From Flaviaestuariibacter sp. (lineage in GTDB: Bacteria; Bacteroidota; Bacteroidia; Chitinophagales; Chitinophagaceae): a stretch of 64,000 nucleotides of DNA. Positions 26,173 through 35,067 of the stretch are shown one piece after another. The first letter of the stretch is position 1. Each line of letters starts with the position of its first letter. Location of the stretch: the NCBI GenBank assembly GCA_025963645.1, contig JAOQAI010000009.1, positions 1 through 64,000 of the forward strand, given 5' to 3'. Made by a program: the position numbers and the translations under genes. Under the pieces are notes generated by a model. It saw only the letters and a list, made by a program, of their open reading frames with translations. It ran no database searches and was not told the DNA's origin.

Positions 26173-28923
26173 ATGAACTGCTTTTTAAAAATACCACGCC
26201 TTCTTCGCTTTCTGGTTTGTGGGCTGGCGGTACTCTTTAAATTTTGCAGCGCTCTTCAAGCCCAAATCGGGCCTCCTTCTAATCCCTTCGTCCGTACAAG
26301 ATTTCTAAAAGACTCTCTTTCCATTGAAGAATCACAGTTCTACTTTAACTCCTTACAGATAACCAACATATCTGCCCAGGTTTTAGAACTTCGCCTACGG
26401 GTAGAACCCACTTGCTTTACCAACTTAGTTACAGCACAGGAGCAATCCATTACCCTACAACCTAATGAAACGGAGAATTTTGCCATTCGTTTTACGGGTA
26501 ATAATAATGTAACGTGTGCTTCGGATTGGGGCTCATTTAAAGCTTTGATCGTTTCTCCAGCTATTAACTTCCAACTTCCCATCAGCTTTTCATTAAAGCC
26601 TACGGCCTCCTACAAATGGAAAGCCGTATTGCCCCAACCGCTAACAATCATCACAGAAAAAGACCGTAAGATCTCTTTCCCAATAAGAATTGAGAATCTT
26701 GGGAGCGTGGAGGATAAATATTCCATATCCTTCGCTAATGAATATGCCATCGTTAATAGGCAGGCAGCCTATATTATTGCAGCCGGAGGCACCGCTACTG
26801 AACAGATTGAAATAAAATTAAGCGATGCGGATGCCAAAAACTTTCGGAACAAAGACATTTCGATCTTCCTGGAAAATAGCCGTGGAGAACGTAAGGCCCT
26901 GGTTCAAAAGATAGCAAGACTGGAAAATGTTTACCAGGAAAACGGGGATCGGTGGAAACGGATTCCTTTGACCTTTGAACTAAATACATTGGGGCTCCTG
27001 GGCCGCTTACCTTTTTTCTTTGTAAGGGTAACCGGAAACGTAGATGTAGGTCCAAATAAAGTCTTACGCATTAATTATCAGTCTCCTTCTGTTTACCCTA
27101 AAGGCGAAATTCAAAACAGCGTTGTTCCAACAATTGAATATGTATCTCCAAAATGGAATGTACTGGCGGGCTCCTTCTTTGAATCCAACCAATTTTTAGT
27201 GTATGGCATCGGGTTTAAAGCAAGGAGGTATAATCAAAAGAAAAATTGGGTTGAGATTGGTTATAATCATAGCACCTTTCAAAAAGCCGATCAGTTTCTT
27301 GGCAAAACAGGTTACGCTTTCTCAAAACGTCTTTTTTATACCACTAATTCTATTTTAAATAAAGACGGGGCAACGAAGAATCTGGCATTGGTCAGCATGC
27401 ACAAAGTGCAATGGGATTTCAATCCGACATTCAATGTTTTCGTGGAAGGCGGCGGGGGTTTTCAGAATATTCGCCACAAACAACGCGACACTACATTAAA
27501 AGGAAAAAGTATTTCAGCAGGACTTACCAAGACGGCAGGTGAGCTTCGCGGAATAGTCAACTTTAGTCATTATTCCCGAAGCTTCCCCGGGATTTATAAA
27601 GGATATACCCACTACTTTCAAGACTTTTATTGGATCCGCAAAAAACTTAGTCTCGGCACTTATATTGATGCAGGAAACCAGCAACCGTTCATTTTACGAG
27701 ATTCTGCTTTCCTGGATAATTTTAATTTTCTTCTTAGAAACTACAGTGCCCGTATTGGCTATTCTGGTAAAAAGGCATCGTTTATATTATACCCCGGCAT
27801 CATTATGCAGAAACAAGACAGCTTGAACAGTTTCGTTTCGCATATGAAAAAGGTTGGGATCAATATGTTTTATGCACCCGTACCTAAATGGCAGATATCC
27901 TTGCAGAGCAATGTAGGGTTTATCACTATTCCTTCTAACAAAAGCGCCGGTTCCCTTTTCACGCTTACCAGTTTCCTAACCGTCCAGTCTCAAAAGTATG
28001 GCGCCTTTATCCGTTACGATGTTGGGCCCTATTTTTACCCGGATATTAGAACCTACCTCACCGACACTATCCAGCGAACGATCCTCCAATTTTCGCCGTT
28101 TATATACCAGGTGTTTCCCAAATGGAATTTGGATGTAAGAACACAATTTAATTTGTTTTTGAATAAGCCCGGAGAAAACGCCAGTTATACCGCTACAAAC
28201 GATATCCTGTGGCAGCATCCTGACAAAGGTTGGGGCGCCGGCATAAATACAAATCTCAATTTCTCAATGAAGAATAATTCCTTCATTAATTTTTTTGTCC
28301 GTAAGCTGATAAATGTCCCTGTCATCAGGAAAAAAAGCTACAAGGACTTTAAAATAATCTTGTTTAAAGATGAAAATGGAAATGGGCAACTGGACGATGG
28401 AGAATTAGCACTCTCGGATACCCGCATCATGCTAGACCAAACGCTATTGCTTAGCGATAGCAAAGGCGAGATATTGGTAAAAAATTATGCCGGCAATTTA
28501 TTACAAACAGATCTAAGTACGATTGATAACTTAATTGGTTGGGTGCCAACCGGTGGTTACAAACAGCAAATTCCAATTCAAAAAGAAATTAGGGTACCTT
28601 TTAAAAAAGCAAGACTTATATCTGGAAAGCTATCCCTGGAAAAAGATGAAAAAAGTACTTTAGAATTCGATGTATCAAGTATCCGTATAACCGCTGTGGG
28701 TAAGAGCGGATTGCAGTTTACCACACTTACCGGTAGCGATGGAACCTATTACCTGAATGTACTGGAAGATGAATACACGCTTACTATCAATGAGAATGTA
28801 TTTTCCGAAACCTTTAAAGTGAGCGACCCTGTTCGAAACGTAGATCTAATGAATAACAGCCGGGTCATTGCAAATTTTATTGTCCGACAGAAAAAACGGG
28901 AAATAAATATTAAAAAGCAATAG
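26173..28923 (+). CDS. Usher-like outer-membrane beta-barrel protein
   Basis: A 916-residue protein from the ATG at 26173, with a signal peptide ending near ALQAQ. Residues about 25-240 form two Ig-like domains (QITNISAQVLELRLRVEP and SFPIRIENLGSVEDKYSISF). Residues about 260-735 are a long run of amphipathic strands with aromatic girdles, as in an outer-membrane barrel. The C-terminus has a Ca-binding-like B-domain (FKDENGNGQLDDGELALSDT, about 740-760) and a regulatory-like sandwich (about 800-905). No TonB plug is present. Next to a PapD-like chaperone and small subunits, it fits the role of an usher, though it has no clear sequence match to classical FimD that I can see. Confidence 0.7.
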   Translation: MNCFLKIPRLLRFLVCGLAVLFKFCSALQAQIGPPSNPFVRTRFLKDSLSIEESQFYFNSLQITNISAQVLELRLRVEPTCFTNLVTAQEQSITLQPNETENFAIRFTGNNNVTCASDWGSFKALIVSPAINFQLPISFSLKPTASYKWKAVLPQPLTIITEKDRKISFPIRIENLGSVEDKYSISFANEYAIVNRQAAYIIAAGGTATEQIEIKLSDADAKNFRNKDISIFLENSRGERKALVQKIARLENVYQENGDRWKRIPLTFELNTLGLLGRLPFFFVRVTGNVDVGPNKVLRINYQSPSVYPKGEIQNSVVPTIEYVSPKWNVLAGSFFESNQFLVYGIGFKARRYNQKKNWVEIGYNHSTFQKADQFLGKTGYAFSKRLFYTTNSILNKDGATKNLALVSMHKVQWDFNPTFNVFVEGGGGFQNIRHKQRDTTLKGKSISAGLTKTAGELRGIVNFSHYSRSFPGIYKGYTHYFQDFYWIRKKLSLGTYIDAGNQQPFILRDSAFLDNFNFLLRNYSARIGYSGKKASFILYPGIIMQKQDSLNSFVSHMKKVGINMFYAPVPKWQISLQSNVGFITIPSNKSAGSLFTLTSFLTVQSQKYGAFIRYDVGPYFYPDIRTYLTDTIQRTILQFSPFIYQVFPKWNLDVRTQFNLFLNKPGENASYTATNDILWQHPDKGWGAGINTNLNFSMKNNSFINFFVRKLINVPVIRKKSYKDFKIILFKDENGNGQLDDGELALSDTRIMLDQTLLLSDSKGEILVKNYAGNLLQTDLSTIDNLIGWVPTGGYKQQIPIQKEIRVPFKKARLISGKLSLEKDEKSTLEFDVSSIRITAVGKSGLQFTTLTGSDGTYYLNVLEDEYTLTINENVFSETFKVSDPVRNVDLMNNSRVIANFIVRQKKREINIKKQ

Positions 28924-28954
28924 GTCTGATGTCGTTTTTTATAAAATTAAAAAC

Positions 28955-28962
28955 TACATTTG
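28955..28962 (+). promoter_or_regulatory. Probable -7 element before subunit C
   Basis: TACATTTG matches TAnnTTTG and lies 16 bases before the start codon at 28978, implying a very short leader. A -33 TTG is not clear. Confidence 0.45.
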
Positions 28963-28977
28963 CATAACTCATTGTAA

Positions 28978-29394
28978 ATGAAAACCAGCCATCTAGTTAT
29001 TTTCTTGATCTTAGGATTTTCACTTCCTTCTTTTGGACAGGAAGTCATCCCGAAAGTGGATAAGCCTGCGGCTAAACTACCCTCTAATGGCCGCCACTTT
29101 GTTTCCCTTGTTTTAGGCAATGTGCTTTATTTTTCTCTGGAGGATAATGACAATACTGGCGTTTCAGCTCAAAAGCAATTAGTTATTAATTCCAATATTC
29201 CTTTTAACGTCGTTATTAACGAGAATTATACAGAAACAGTATCGTATGGTTTCATACCCGATAGCCATCTGATCGAAGAAACACACGGTCCTGCTGTTTC
29301 ACAGCTTACCTCGGTAAAACGGATAAAGTATTTTCGTGACAGCGACAAAGTCAGGTTTTTGACCTCTTTGCTTTATACCGCAGCCCCTCTATAA
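28978..29394 (+). CDS. Small secreted protein related to subunits A and B
   Basis: A 138-residue protein with a signal peptide (ending near PSFGQ, about residue 21). The mature part repeats the pattern of its neighbours in shorter form: RHFVSLVLGNVLYFSLEDND, then QLVINSNIPFNVVINENYTE, and a closing strand FLTSLLYTAAPL. This places it in the same family as the products at 24498 and 25626, despite low overall identity. A minor subunit or terminator of a fibre is possible. It follows the usher-like gene by 55 bases, with a promoter-like element between. Confidence 0.65.
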   Translation: MKTSHLVIFLILGFSLPSFGQEVIPKVDKPAAKLPSNGRHFVSLVLGNVLYFSLEDNDNTGVSAQKQLVINSNIPFNVVINENYTETVSYGFIPDSHLIEETHGPAVSQLTSVKRIKYFRDSDKVRFLTSLLYTAAPL

Positions 29395-29457
29395 CTCCCC
29401 CTTTTTAGGTTTTTCTTATTTTATTTTGGTATTTCTATGCAATTCCAATTAAAAAAT

Positions 29458-29488
29458 TTGGAATAAGAGGAAATGCTTATTAGATTTG
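29458..29488 (+). promoter_or_regulatory. Bacteroidota-type promoter of the SprB-repeat gene
   Basis: TTG at 29458-29460 and TAGATTTG at 29481-29488 are separated by 20 bases, the expected arrangement of the -33 and -7 elements. The start codon follows about 98 bases later. Confidence 0.7.
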
Positions 29489-29585
29489 CAAATCGTAATT
29501 TTATGATTCAAGTTTGCAGTAATCCACATCCTCTGCCGAACCTATTCGAAGTACACGTAAGAAACAAACCTAAATCGTACAAAAA

Positions 29586-30920
29586 ATGAATAGTTTTTAT
29601 GGGGTTCCTTTCAAAAAAGGATTAATTTTTCTACTCTCTCAGTTATTCCTGATATCCGCTTTTGGGCAATCAAACTGCATTACCGTTACTGGCACTGTTA
29701 CTCCGGTAACCTGTTTTGGCGCCTCTAATGGTTCTATTTCTCTTACTCCATCGGGCGGCAGCGGGAATTACAGCTATTATTGGTCCGGTGCAAATGGTAC
29801 CATCGGAACAGTTCAAAACCCTTCCGGACTTCGGGCAGGTACCTATACGGTTATGGTAAGAGATATTACCAGTTCGACCTGTGTAGGATCTCAGACATTT
29901 ACGATCTCTCAACCGACTGCATTAAATATTGAAGGGATTGATAAAACATGGCATAACGGGTTCGATCTTACTTGTAGTTACTCTACTGACGGTGAACTGA
30001 CGGTTCGTACAAGCGGCGGAACGGCGCCTTATCTATACTCATTAAATGATGGCCCGTACCAGGCACAAAATATTTTTTCCAATCTTCGGGCAGGAGCGTA
30101 TTATGTCACTGTTAAAGATGGTAACGGCTGTTATGTTACGAACAATCCTAACAGTTCGCTACCCCAATCACCAGACTTTATTAATCCTGTGATCAATATT
30201 GTCGCCCCTGCAGCTATAACGTCTTCACCTATTGTTGTACTACCAACCGTCCCAAGTAGCGGTGCAGATAGCTTCACAATTATGCCTACACAAATGGTAA
30301 CCCTGATGGCGGGCCAAACAACAGGCGGCACAGAGAACTTTACCTATAATTGGTCACCGGCAACAGGTATAACTGATGTGACCAGCCAGTCAATAATGGT
30401 TGCCCCGTTAGTTTCGACCAGGTACAATCTTGCGATAAGGGACGGGAATAATTGTCTATTAAATAAGCAGGTAACGCTGGTAGTGGGTTCTTTAACTGAC
30501 ATTGGTAATGATGTTACTGGAGGCGACCTATACATTTGTCATAATGGAAAATCTTTAAAAGTTTCTAAGAAAGCTATTCCCGCCCATATCAGGCATGGCG
30601 ACTATATTGGGAATTGTCGCCCATGGGGAGTAGCTAAATCAACTGCTTTAAGCGATGTGGGCTTGCATGAAGAAGGCACCCAATACAAGGTGACGCCAAA
30701 TCCCTCATCTGGAAGATTTAGTTTGCAATTACCTGTTTCTGAGTACTTAACAGAGATACTCATTATGAATTCTACGGGTGTTGTGGTTGAAACAAGACGC
30801 GTTTTACCAATGACCTCTCCTCTTCAGCAGTTCGATTTAAAAGGAAAGGCGGCTGGTACTTATTTTATCCGGATAGTTAGCGGACGTCAAACAAATCTTA
30901 TAAAAGTATTAATCAAATAA
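29586..30920 (+). CDS. T9SS-sorted surface protein with SprB-like repeats
   Basis: A 444-residue protein with a signal peptide (ending near SAFGQ). SprB-type repeats follow: VTPVTCFGASNGSISLTPSG with YYWSG and RAGTYTVMVRD (about 35-110), a second unit ending RAGAYYVTVKDGNGCYV (about 118-190), and a third with TYNWSP (about 240-300). The last 80 residues, from KVTPNPSSGRFSLQLPVSEY to a final IKVLIK, are a type A T9SS C-terminal sorting domain, so it is exported by the type IX system and attached to the surface. It probably belongs with the subunit/usher block. Its own promoter and terminator make it a separate unit. Confidence 0.88.
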   Translation: MNSFYGVPFKKGLIFLLSQLFLISAFGQSNCITVTGTVTPVTCFGASNGSISLTPSGGSGNYSYYWSGANGTIGTVQNPSGLRAGTYTVMVRDITSSTCVGSQTFTISQPTALNIEGIDKTWHNGFDLTCSYSTDGELTVRTSGGTAPYLYSLNDGPYQAQNIFSNLRAGAYYVTVKDGNGCYVTNNPNSSLPQSPDFINPVINIVAPAAITSSPIVVLPTVPSSGADSFTIMPTQMVTLMAGQTTGGTENFTYNWSPATGITDVTSQSIMVAPLVSTRYNLAIRDGNNCLLNKQVTLVVGSLTDIGNDVTGGDLYICHNGKSLKVSKKAIPAHIRHGDYIGNCRPWGVAKSTALSDVGLHEEGTQYKVTPNPSSGRFSLQLPVSEYLTEILIMNSTGVVVETRRVLPMTSPLQQFDLKGKAAGTYFIRIVSGRQTNLIKVLIK

Positions 30921-30933
30921 GCTAACGTTATAA

Positions 30934-30974
30934 CAACTAAAAAAGCCATTGCATTGCAATGGCTTTTTTAGTTG
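30934..30974. terminator. Perfect bidirectional terminator between the surface protein and efp
   Basis: Nineteen-base exact arms (30934-30952 and 30956-30974) around an ATT loop, with A and T runs built into the arms, serve the two convergent genes. Confidence 0.95.
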
Positions 30975-30981
30975 TCTCATA

Positions 30982-31548
30982 TTATTCTTTCACCCGCTCT
31001 ACATATTCCCCAGTCTTCGTGTTTACGCGGATCAGCTCTCCTTCGTTTACAAAAAGCGGCACCATCACCTGTGCGCCGGTTTCAACAGTGGCTGGTTTTA
31101 GAGTCCGGGTAGCCGTATCGCCCTTCATTCCTGGCTCGCTGTAGGTTACTTTCAGCACAATTTTATCTGGCAGTTCCACGGTCATCGGCAACTCGGTTTC
31201 TGTATTGAACAACACAGAAACGACATCGCCATCTTTCAAAAACTGCGGCGCATCTACCATTGTCTCCGCAACGGCTACCTGCTCAAAGCTTTCGTTATCC
31301 ATGAAATTGTAACCGCTATCATCTTTATAAAGGAACTGGTATTCTTTACGCTCTACACGAACCGGGTAGATCGTTTCACCGCTATTCCAGGTGACTTCAA
31401 TAGAGCGGTTATTGTCAACGCCCTTCAACTTTGCCCAAACTTTGGCAGCCGACCGTGCTGTTTTGTTTTCGCCGAATTCAATGATCTTGTAAAGACTGCC
31501 GTCGACCTTTATGATCAAGCCCCGGCTGATATCTGATGTTGAAGCCAT
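30982..31548 (-). CDS. efp: Translation elongation factor P with an arginine tip
   Basis: A 188-residue EF-P from the ATG at 31548; the frame extends further but MASTSDISRG is the family start. EF-P enters ribosomes stalled at proline runs and helps peptide-bond formation. The three-domain length is normal. The loop that reaches the peptidyl-transferase centre reads NKTARSAAKVWAKLKG, which puts Arg32 where E. coli has modified Lys34. It resembles the loop of rhamnosylated EF-P (EarP type, as in Pseudomonas). No earP gene is in this window. A TAnnTTTG promoter element lies about 37-44 bases upstream, and it shares a perfect terminator with its convergent neighbour. Confidence 0.95.
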   Translation of the reverse strand: MASTSDISRGLIIKVDGSLYKIIEFGENKTARSAAKVWAKLKGVDNNRSIEVTWNSGETIYPVRVERKEYQFLYKDDSGYNFMDNESFEQVAVAETMVDAPQFLKDGDVVSVLFNTETELPMTVELPDKIVLKVTYSEPGMKGDTATRTLKPATVETGAQVMVPLFVNEGELIRVNTKTGEYVERVKE

Positions 31549-31584
31549 AAAAAGATTTAAGTTTAGAGATGCGATTTCAGGCGG

Positions 31585-31592
31585 CAAATCTA
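31585..31592 (-). promoter_or_regulatory. -7 element of efp
   Basis: On the minus strand this reads TAGATTTG, matching TAnnTTTG, 37 bases before the start codon. A -33 TTG is weak. Confidence 0.5.
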
Positions 31593-31731
31593 AAGCAAAA
31601 AGGGCAGATTGGTACTATTGTTCGTCTTGGATGATGCATCCATGCTTATAATAGACCTCGATTTACCAATGTTTAAGATAAACCTCTGCTGGCACCATTT
31701 TTTAAGGTTACATTGTTGAAGAATAAATTCA

Positions 31732-34332
31732 ATGAACAGCCTTACCCTCACACGCTATAAGTGTATCCTTTTCTTTTGTGCTCTCTTTTTAATAGCGCCT
31801 CCCGAGGGTACAGCGCAGAAAACGCAGATCATCTCGCCGCCCGATGCGTCAGGCTTTGCAACCGTGATAGCTGGCGAGCAATATGAAAAAAGGGGGTTGC
31901 AAAAACTTTTCCTTGGGGAACATTACCGGCAGGAATGGACAACCCCGGTGCGGGTGCGTGTCCTTAATATGGATACCCTGGGAGGATTGACACCGACAGA
32001 ACAGGGTGGCGGAAGGCAAACAAAAACCCTGCGCCTAAAAGATGCCCGCGGTAAAGAGTATGTCTTGCGGACCATTGACAAAGATTACGGCGGCGCCTTG
32101 CCGGAGATAACGCACGGCACTTTCATCGAAAGACTGGCAAAAGACCAGGTTTCTACCGCACATCCTTATGCTGCTGTAACTGTGCCGATGTTAGCCGAAG
32201 CCGCACAAATCTTTCATACAAATCCACAAATAGTTTTAGTACCCCAAAGCAGCCGATTAGGGACTTTTAATGCGGTCTTTGCGAATATGCTATGCCTCTT
32301 TGAAGAACGTCCGGATGATGACCAGTCGGACGCTGCTAATTTCGGCTATTCAAAAGAAGTAGTAAATACGGCAAAAATGCAGGAAAATATCCTGGAAAAG
32401 AATAATCATAAAGTAGATCAGCGGGCTTTTGTGCGGGCAAGACTTTTTGATATTTTCATTGGCGATTGGAGCCGGCACGAAGACCAATGGCGCTGGGCCA
32501 AATTCAAAGAAGGTGAACAAACCATTTACCGCCCCATCCCTCGTGACCGCGACCAGGTATATACCTTGTTCGATGGAATCATTCCGTATGTAGCTACTTC
32601 GCCAGAAGAATTAGAACATCTTAGCTCGTTTAAGAAAAAAATAAAAAACATAAAGAAATACAATTTTTCTGCGCGGTATATAGATCGCCGTTTATTGAAT
32701 GAATTACCTAAAGAAACCTGGATAAGCGAAGCAGAAAAATTGCAGGTACTGTTGACAGATGAAATTATTGAACGTTCCGTTCGGCAGATGCCCGTGGAAG
32801 TGTTTCCATTTTCAGGTCCTACCATTATTCAGAACCTGAAACAGCGACGTGCAGACCTGCTTGATTATGCAAAACATTATTATGATTTTGTTGCGGAGGA
32901 AGTGGAGATTGTTGGAACCGAAGAAGCAGAAACCTTTGCTATAAAACGGTTAGATGATAACCAGACGCAAGTGAATATCTATCCCCTGGAGAAAAATGGC
33001 AGCTCCAACGATAAGCCTTTCTATTCAAGAACGTTTGAAAACGGGCAAACTGAAGAACTACGACTATTTGGAATTGCCGGGAATGATGTAGTAACTATTG
33101 AAGGCGATGTCAATAAAGGCATCAAACTAAGAGTTATCGGGGGGATTGATAAGGATTTCATCCTTGACAGATCCCATGTAAGCGGATTACAAAAAAAGAC
33201 AATCGTATACGATAATCCCGGAAACGAGATCAACACATCATCTGAAACCAAGCTACGGCTCTCCTCTGATACAGCCATCAATCGTTATGTGTACAATAGC
33301 TTCAAATACAATTCGGGGCATACGATAAAAACACCCAGTTTTAATAACCTACGCGGCATTCACCTTCGTGCCGGTTATACATATAGAAGATATCATTGGC
33401 GTAAAGAACCGTTTAGTTGGGAACAAACACTAAAGGCCAACTATTCCATAACAAATAAGTCTTTAGGCGGCGATTACGAAGGGATCTTTAACCAAGTGAT
33501 TGGCAAATGGAATTTGTTGATCAACGGGCGCTACGACCAGGTTCTAAAACACTATTTCTACGGCGTGGGAAATGATGTAAAAAGAGCAGAGGATTATTCC
33601 TATTACCGGTTACAAACCAGCGAAGGTGCCGGAAATATTGGACTTCAGCGCTTATTTGCCAAGCACCATTCTTTTATAGTAAATGCGCTATACGAAACCT
33701 ATAAAGTGGTGGTTGATCCCGGGCATTATGCTACTTCACTATTTCCAACTGCTGATCCTTCCGTATTTACCCGAAAGCATTTTGGAGGAGGCGGGATAAA
33801 CTATTCCTATACAAACGAGAACGACGAAGTGATGCCTACGAAAGGAATCAACTTTGCGATAGGTGCCAGTCATTTGCAAAACCTCAACGAAAATGATCGT
33901 TCTTTTCAGCGGTACTCCTCAACACTTGGTATCCACATTCCCTTCGGTAAGGCCTTATCGCTTTCCGTGCGAGGCATTGCCACTACCCTTAATGGACAAC
34001 CGGAATTTTACCAGTTGCCGTGGATTGGCGGCGGACAAACCCTGAGAGGATACCGCCGCGAACGCTTTCGCGGAAAGACCGCTTTCTCGGGGCAGAACGA
34101 ATTGCGCCTGATGGTGAATACTCGTAACCCACTTTTTAATGGTAAGATCGGCTTGTTGGGATTTGTAGATGAAGGCAGGGTTTGGAATCCAGGTGAAGCA
34201 TCAGATCAATGGCATATTGGCTATGGTGCCGGTTTTTTTGTAGTTCCGTTTAACCGGTTTGTCCTGGGAGTGAATTACGGTATCTCTAAAGAAGACAAGC
34301 TCTTCCACATCAGGTTTGGAAAATTACTATAG
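31732..34332 (+). CDS. Kinase-like domain fused to a BamA/TamA-type outer-membrane barrel
   Basis: An 866-residue protein with a signal peptide (cleavage near GTAQ, residue 29). Residues about 60-380 hold a domain with KEYVLRTIDKD (possible nucleotide-binding lysine), FVRARLFDIFIGDWSRHEDQ (about 233-252) and IPRDRDQVY (about 269-277), which resemble the catalytic and metal motifs of HipA/Fam20-like atypical kinases. A linker follows, then from about 520 to 866 a surface-antigen barrel with GGGQTLRGYRRERFRGK (the BamA-type RGF-like loop) and a C-terminal FHIRFGKLL strand. The barrel places it in the outer membrane. The kinase relation is my inference. Confidence 0.75.
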   Translation: MNSLTLTRYKCILFFCALFLIAPPEGTAQKTQIISPPDASGFATVIAGEQYEKRGLQKLFLGEHYRQEWTTPVRVRVLNMDTLGGLTPTEQGGGRQTKTLRLKDARGKEYVLRTIDKDYGGALPEITHGTFIERLAKDQVSTAHPYAAVTVPMLAEAAQIFHTNPQIVLVPQSSRLGTFNAVFANMLCLFEERPDDDQSDAANFGYSKEVVNTAKMQENILEKNNHKVDQRAFVRARLFDIFIGDWSRHEDQWRWAKFKEGEQTIYRPIPRDRDQVYTLFDGIIPYVATSPEELEHLSSFKKKIKNIKKYNFSARYIDRRLLNELPKETWISEAEKLQVLLTDEIIERSVRQMPVEVFPFSGPTIIQNLKQRRADLLDYAKHYYDFVAEEVEIVGTEEAETFAIKRLDDNQTQVNIYPLEKNGSSNDKPFYSRTFENGQTEELRLFGIAGNDVVTIEGDVNKGIKLRVIGGIDKDFILDRSHVSGLQKKTIVYDNPGNEINTSSETKLRLSSDTAINRYVYNSFKYNSGHTIKTPSFNNLRGIHLRAGYTYRRYHWRKEPFSWEQTLKANYSITNKSLGGDYEGIFNQVIGKWNLLINGRYDQVLKHYFYGVGNDVKRAEDYSYYRLQTSEGAGNIGLQRLFAKHHSFIVNALYETYKVVVDPGHYATSLFPTADPSVFTRKHFGGGGINYSYTNENDEVMPTKGINFAIGASHLQNLNENDRSFQRYSSTLGIHIPFGKALSLSVRGIATTLNGQPEFYQLPWIGGGQTLRGYRRERFRGKTAFSGQNELRLMVNTRNPLFNGKIGLLGFVDEGRVWNPGEASDQWHIGYGAGFFVVPFNRFVLGVNYGISKEDKLFHIRFGKLL

Positions 34333-34378
34333 CTGTTAAATCGCTATCCTGATTATCACGAACCCGTTTCTTTGCAAT

Positions 34379-34882
34379 ATGAAGTTTATTACAACTTTTA
34401 TTATCACATTTTTTAGCCTTGCTGTTTGTGCACAAGTTGATACTATACAACCGCCTTATAAGCGTTTCCCCACCCTCCCACCAATCCAGCTTTTGTTAGG
34501 TGATAGTGCGACGAAATATACTAAAGACGCCATTCCGAAAAGCAAGCCGGTATTGGTGATGCTCTTTAGCCCAGACTGTGTTCATTGCCAGCAAACCGCA
34601 GAAGAAATGATGCTGCACAAAGAAGAACTGAAGAACATTCATATTGTGATGTCCACGATGCATTCGCTAGCGGACATGAACAGTTATGTAAAAAAATATC
34701 GTTTGGCAGAATTGAAAAATGTGGTGGCAGGAAAAGACATGTATTATTTGCTTCCTCCTTTTTATTCTGTTCGATACCTGCCGTTTATGGCTTTCTACAA
34801 TAAAAGCGGTGAGCTGATCTCTGTAATTGAAGGCGGCTTGAGCATTCCTAAAGTGATCGAACTGTTTAAAGCAAATCCCTAA
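34379..34882 (+). CDS. Secreted thioredoxin-fold protein (TlpA-like)
   Basis: A 167-residue protein with a signal peptide (ending near AVCAQ, about residue 19). The thioredoxin fold is visible from VLVMLFSPDCVHCQQTAEEM: a CxxC redox site (Cys67, Cys70) at the start of helix 1. The cis-Pro region follows in YSVRYLPFMAFYNKSGELIS (about 138-157). It would reduce or exchange disulfides in the periplasm, as TlpA/ResA relatives do. It starts 46 bases after the barrel gene on the same strand, so the two may be co-transcribed. The client is unknown. Confidence 0.88.
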   Translation: MKFITTFIITFFSLAVCAQVDTIQPPYKRFPTLPPIQLLLGDSATKYTKDAIPKSKPVLVMLFSPDCVHCQQTAEEMMLHKEELKNIHIVMSTMHSLADMNSYVKKYRLAELKNVVAGKDMYYLLPPFYSVRYLPFMAFYNKSGELISVIEGGLSIPKVIELFKANP

Positions 34883-34890
34883 CCCCTTTA

Positions 34891-35067
34891 TTACTCAAAT
34901 CTATTATCATTCCCTTTCTTTGAATCTGTGCTTCTCGTCAAACGCAAGATCGAGGTATGTATTCTTGCCTTTCTCTCTATCCGCATGTCTTCACGTTGAC
35001 GACGTTTGCTCTTCATCACTCGCATAAAATAATAGGCAACAACGAGGAGAAAAATAATGAAGATCAT
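34891..35067 (-). CDS. Small single-span membrane peptide coupled to hisF
   Basis: A 58-residue frame whose ATG overlaps the hisF stop codon (ATGA at 35064-35067), the typical arrangement for translational coupling at the end of an operon. Residues 1-13 ([13 protein letters not shown]) form a short hydrophobic span. The rest is strongly basic ([20 protein letters not shown]), giving an N-in or anchored peptide with a cytoplasmic basic tail. I do not recognise the family. The coupling and the amphipathic composition argue that it is real. It converges with the thioredoxin-like gene, leaving only 8 bases between. Confidence 0.6.
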   Translation of the reverse strand: MIFIIFLLVVAYYFMRVMKSKRRQREDMRIERKARIHTSILRLTRSTDSKKGNDNRFE

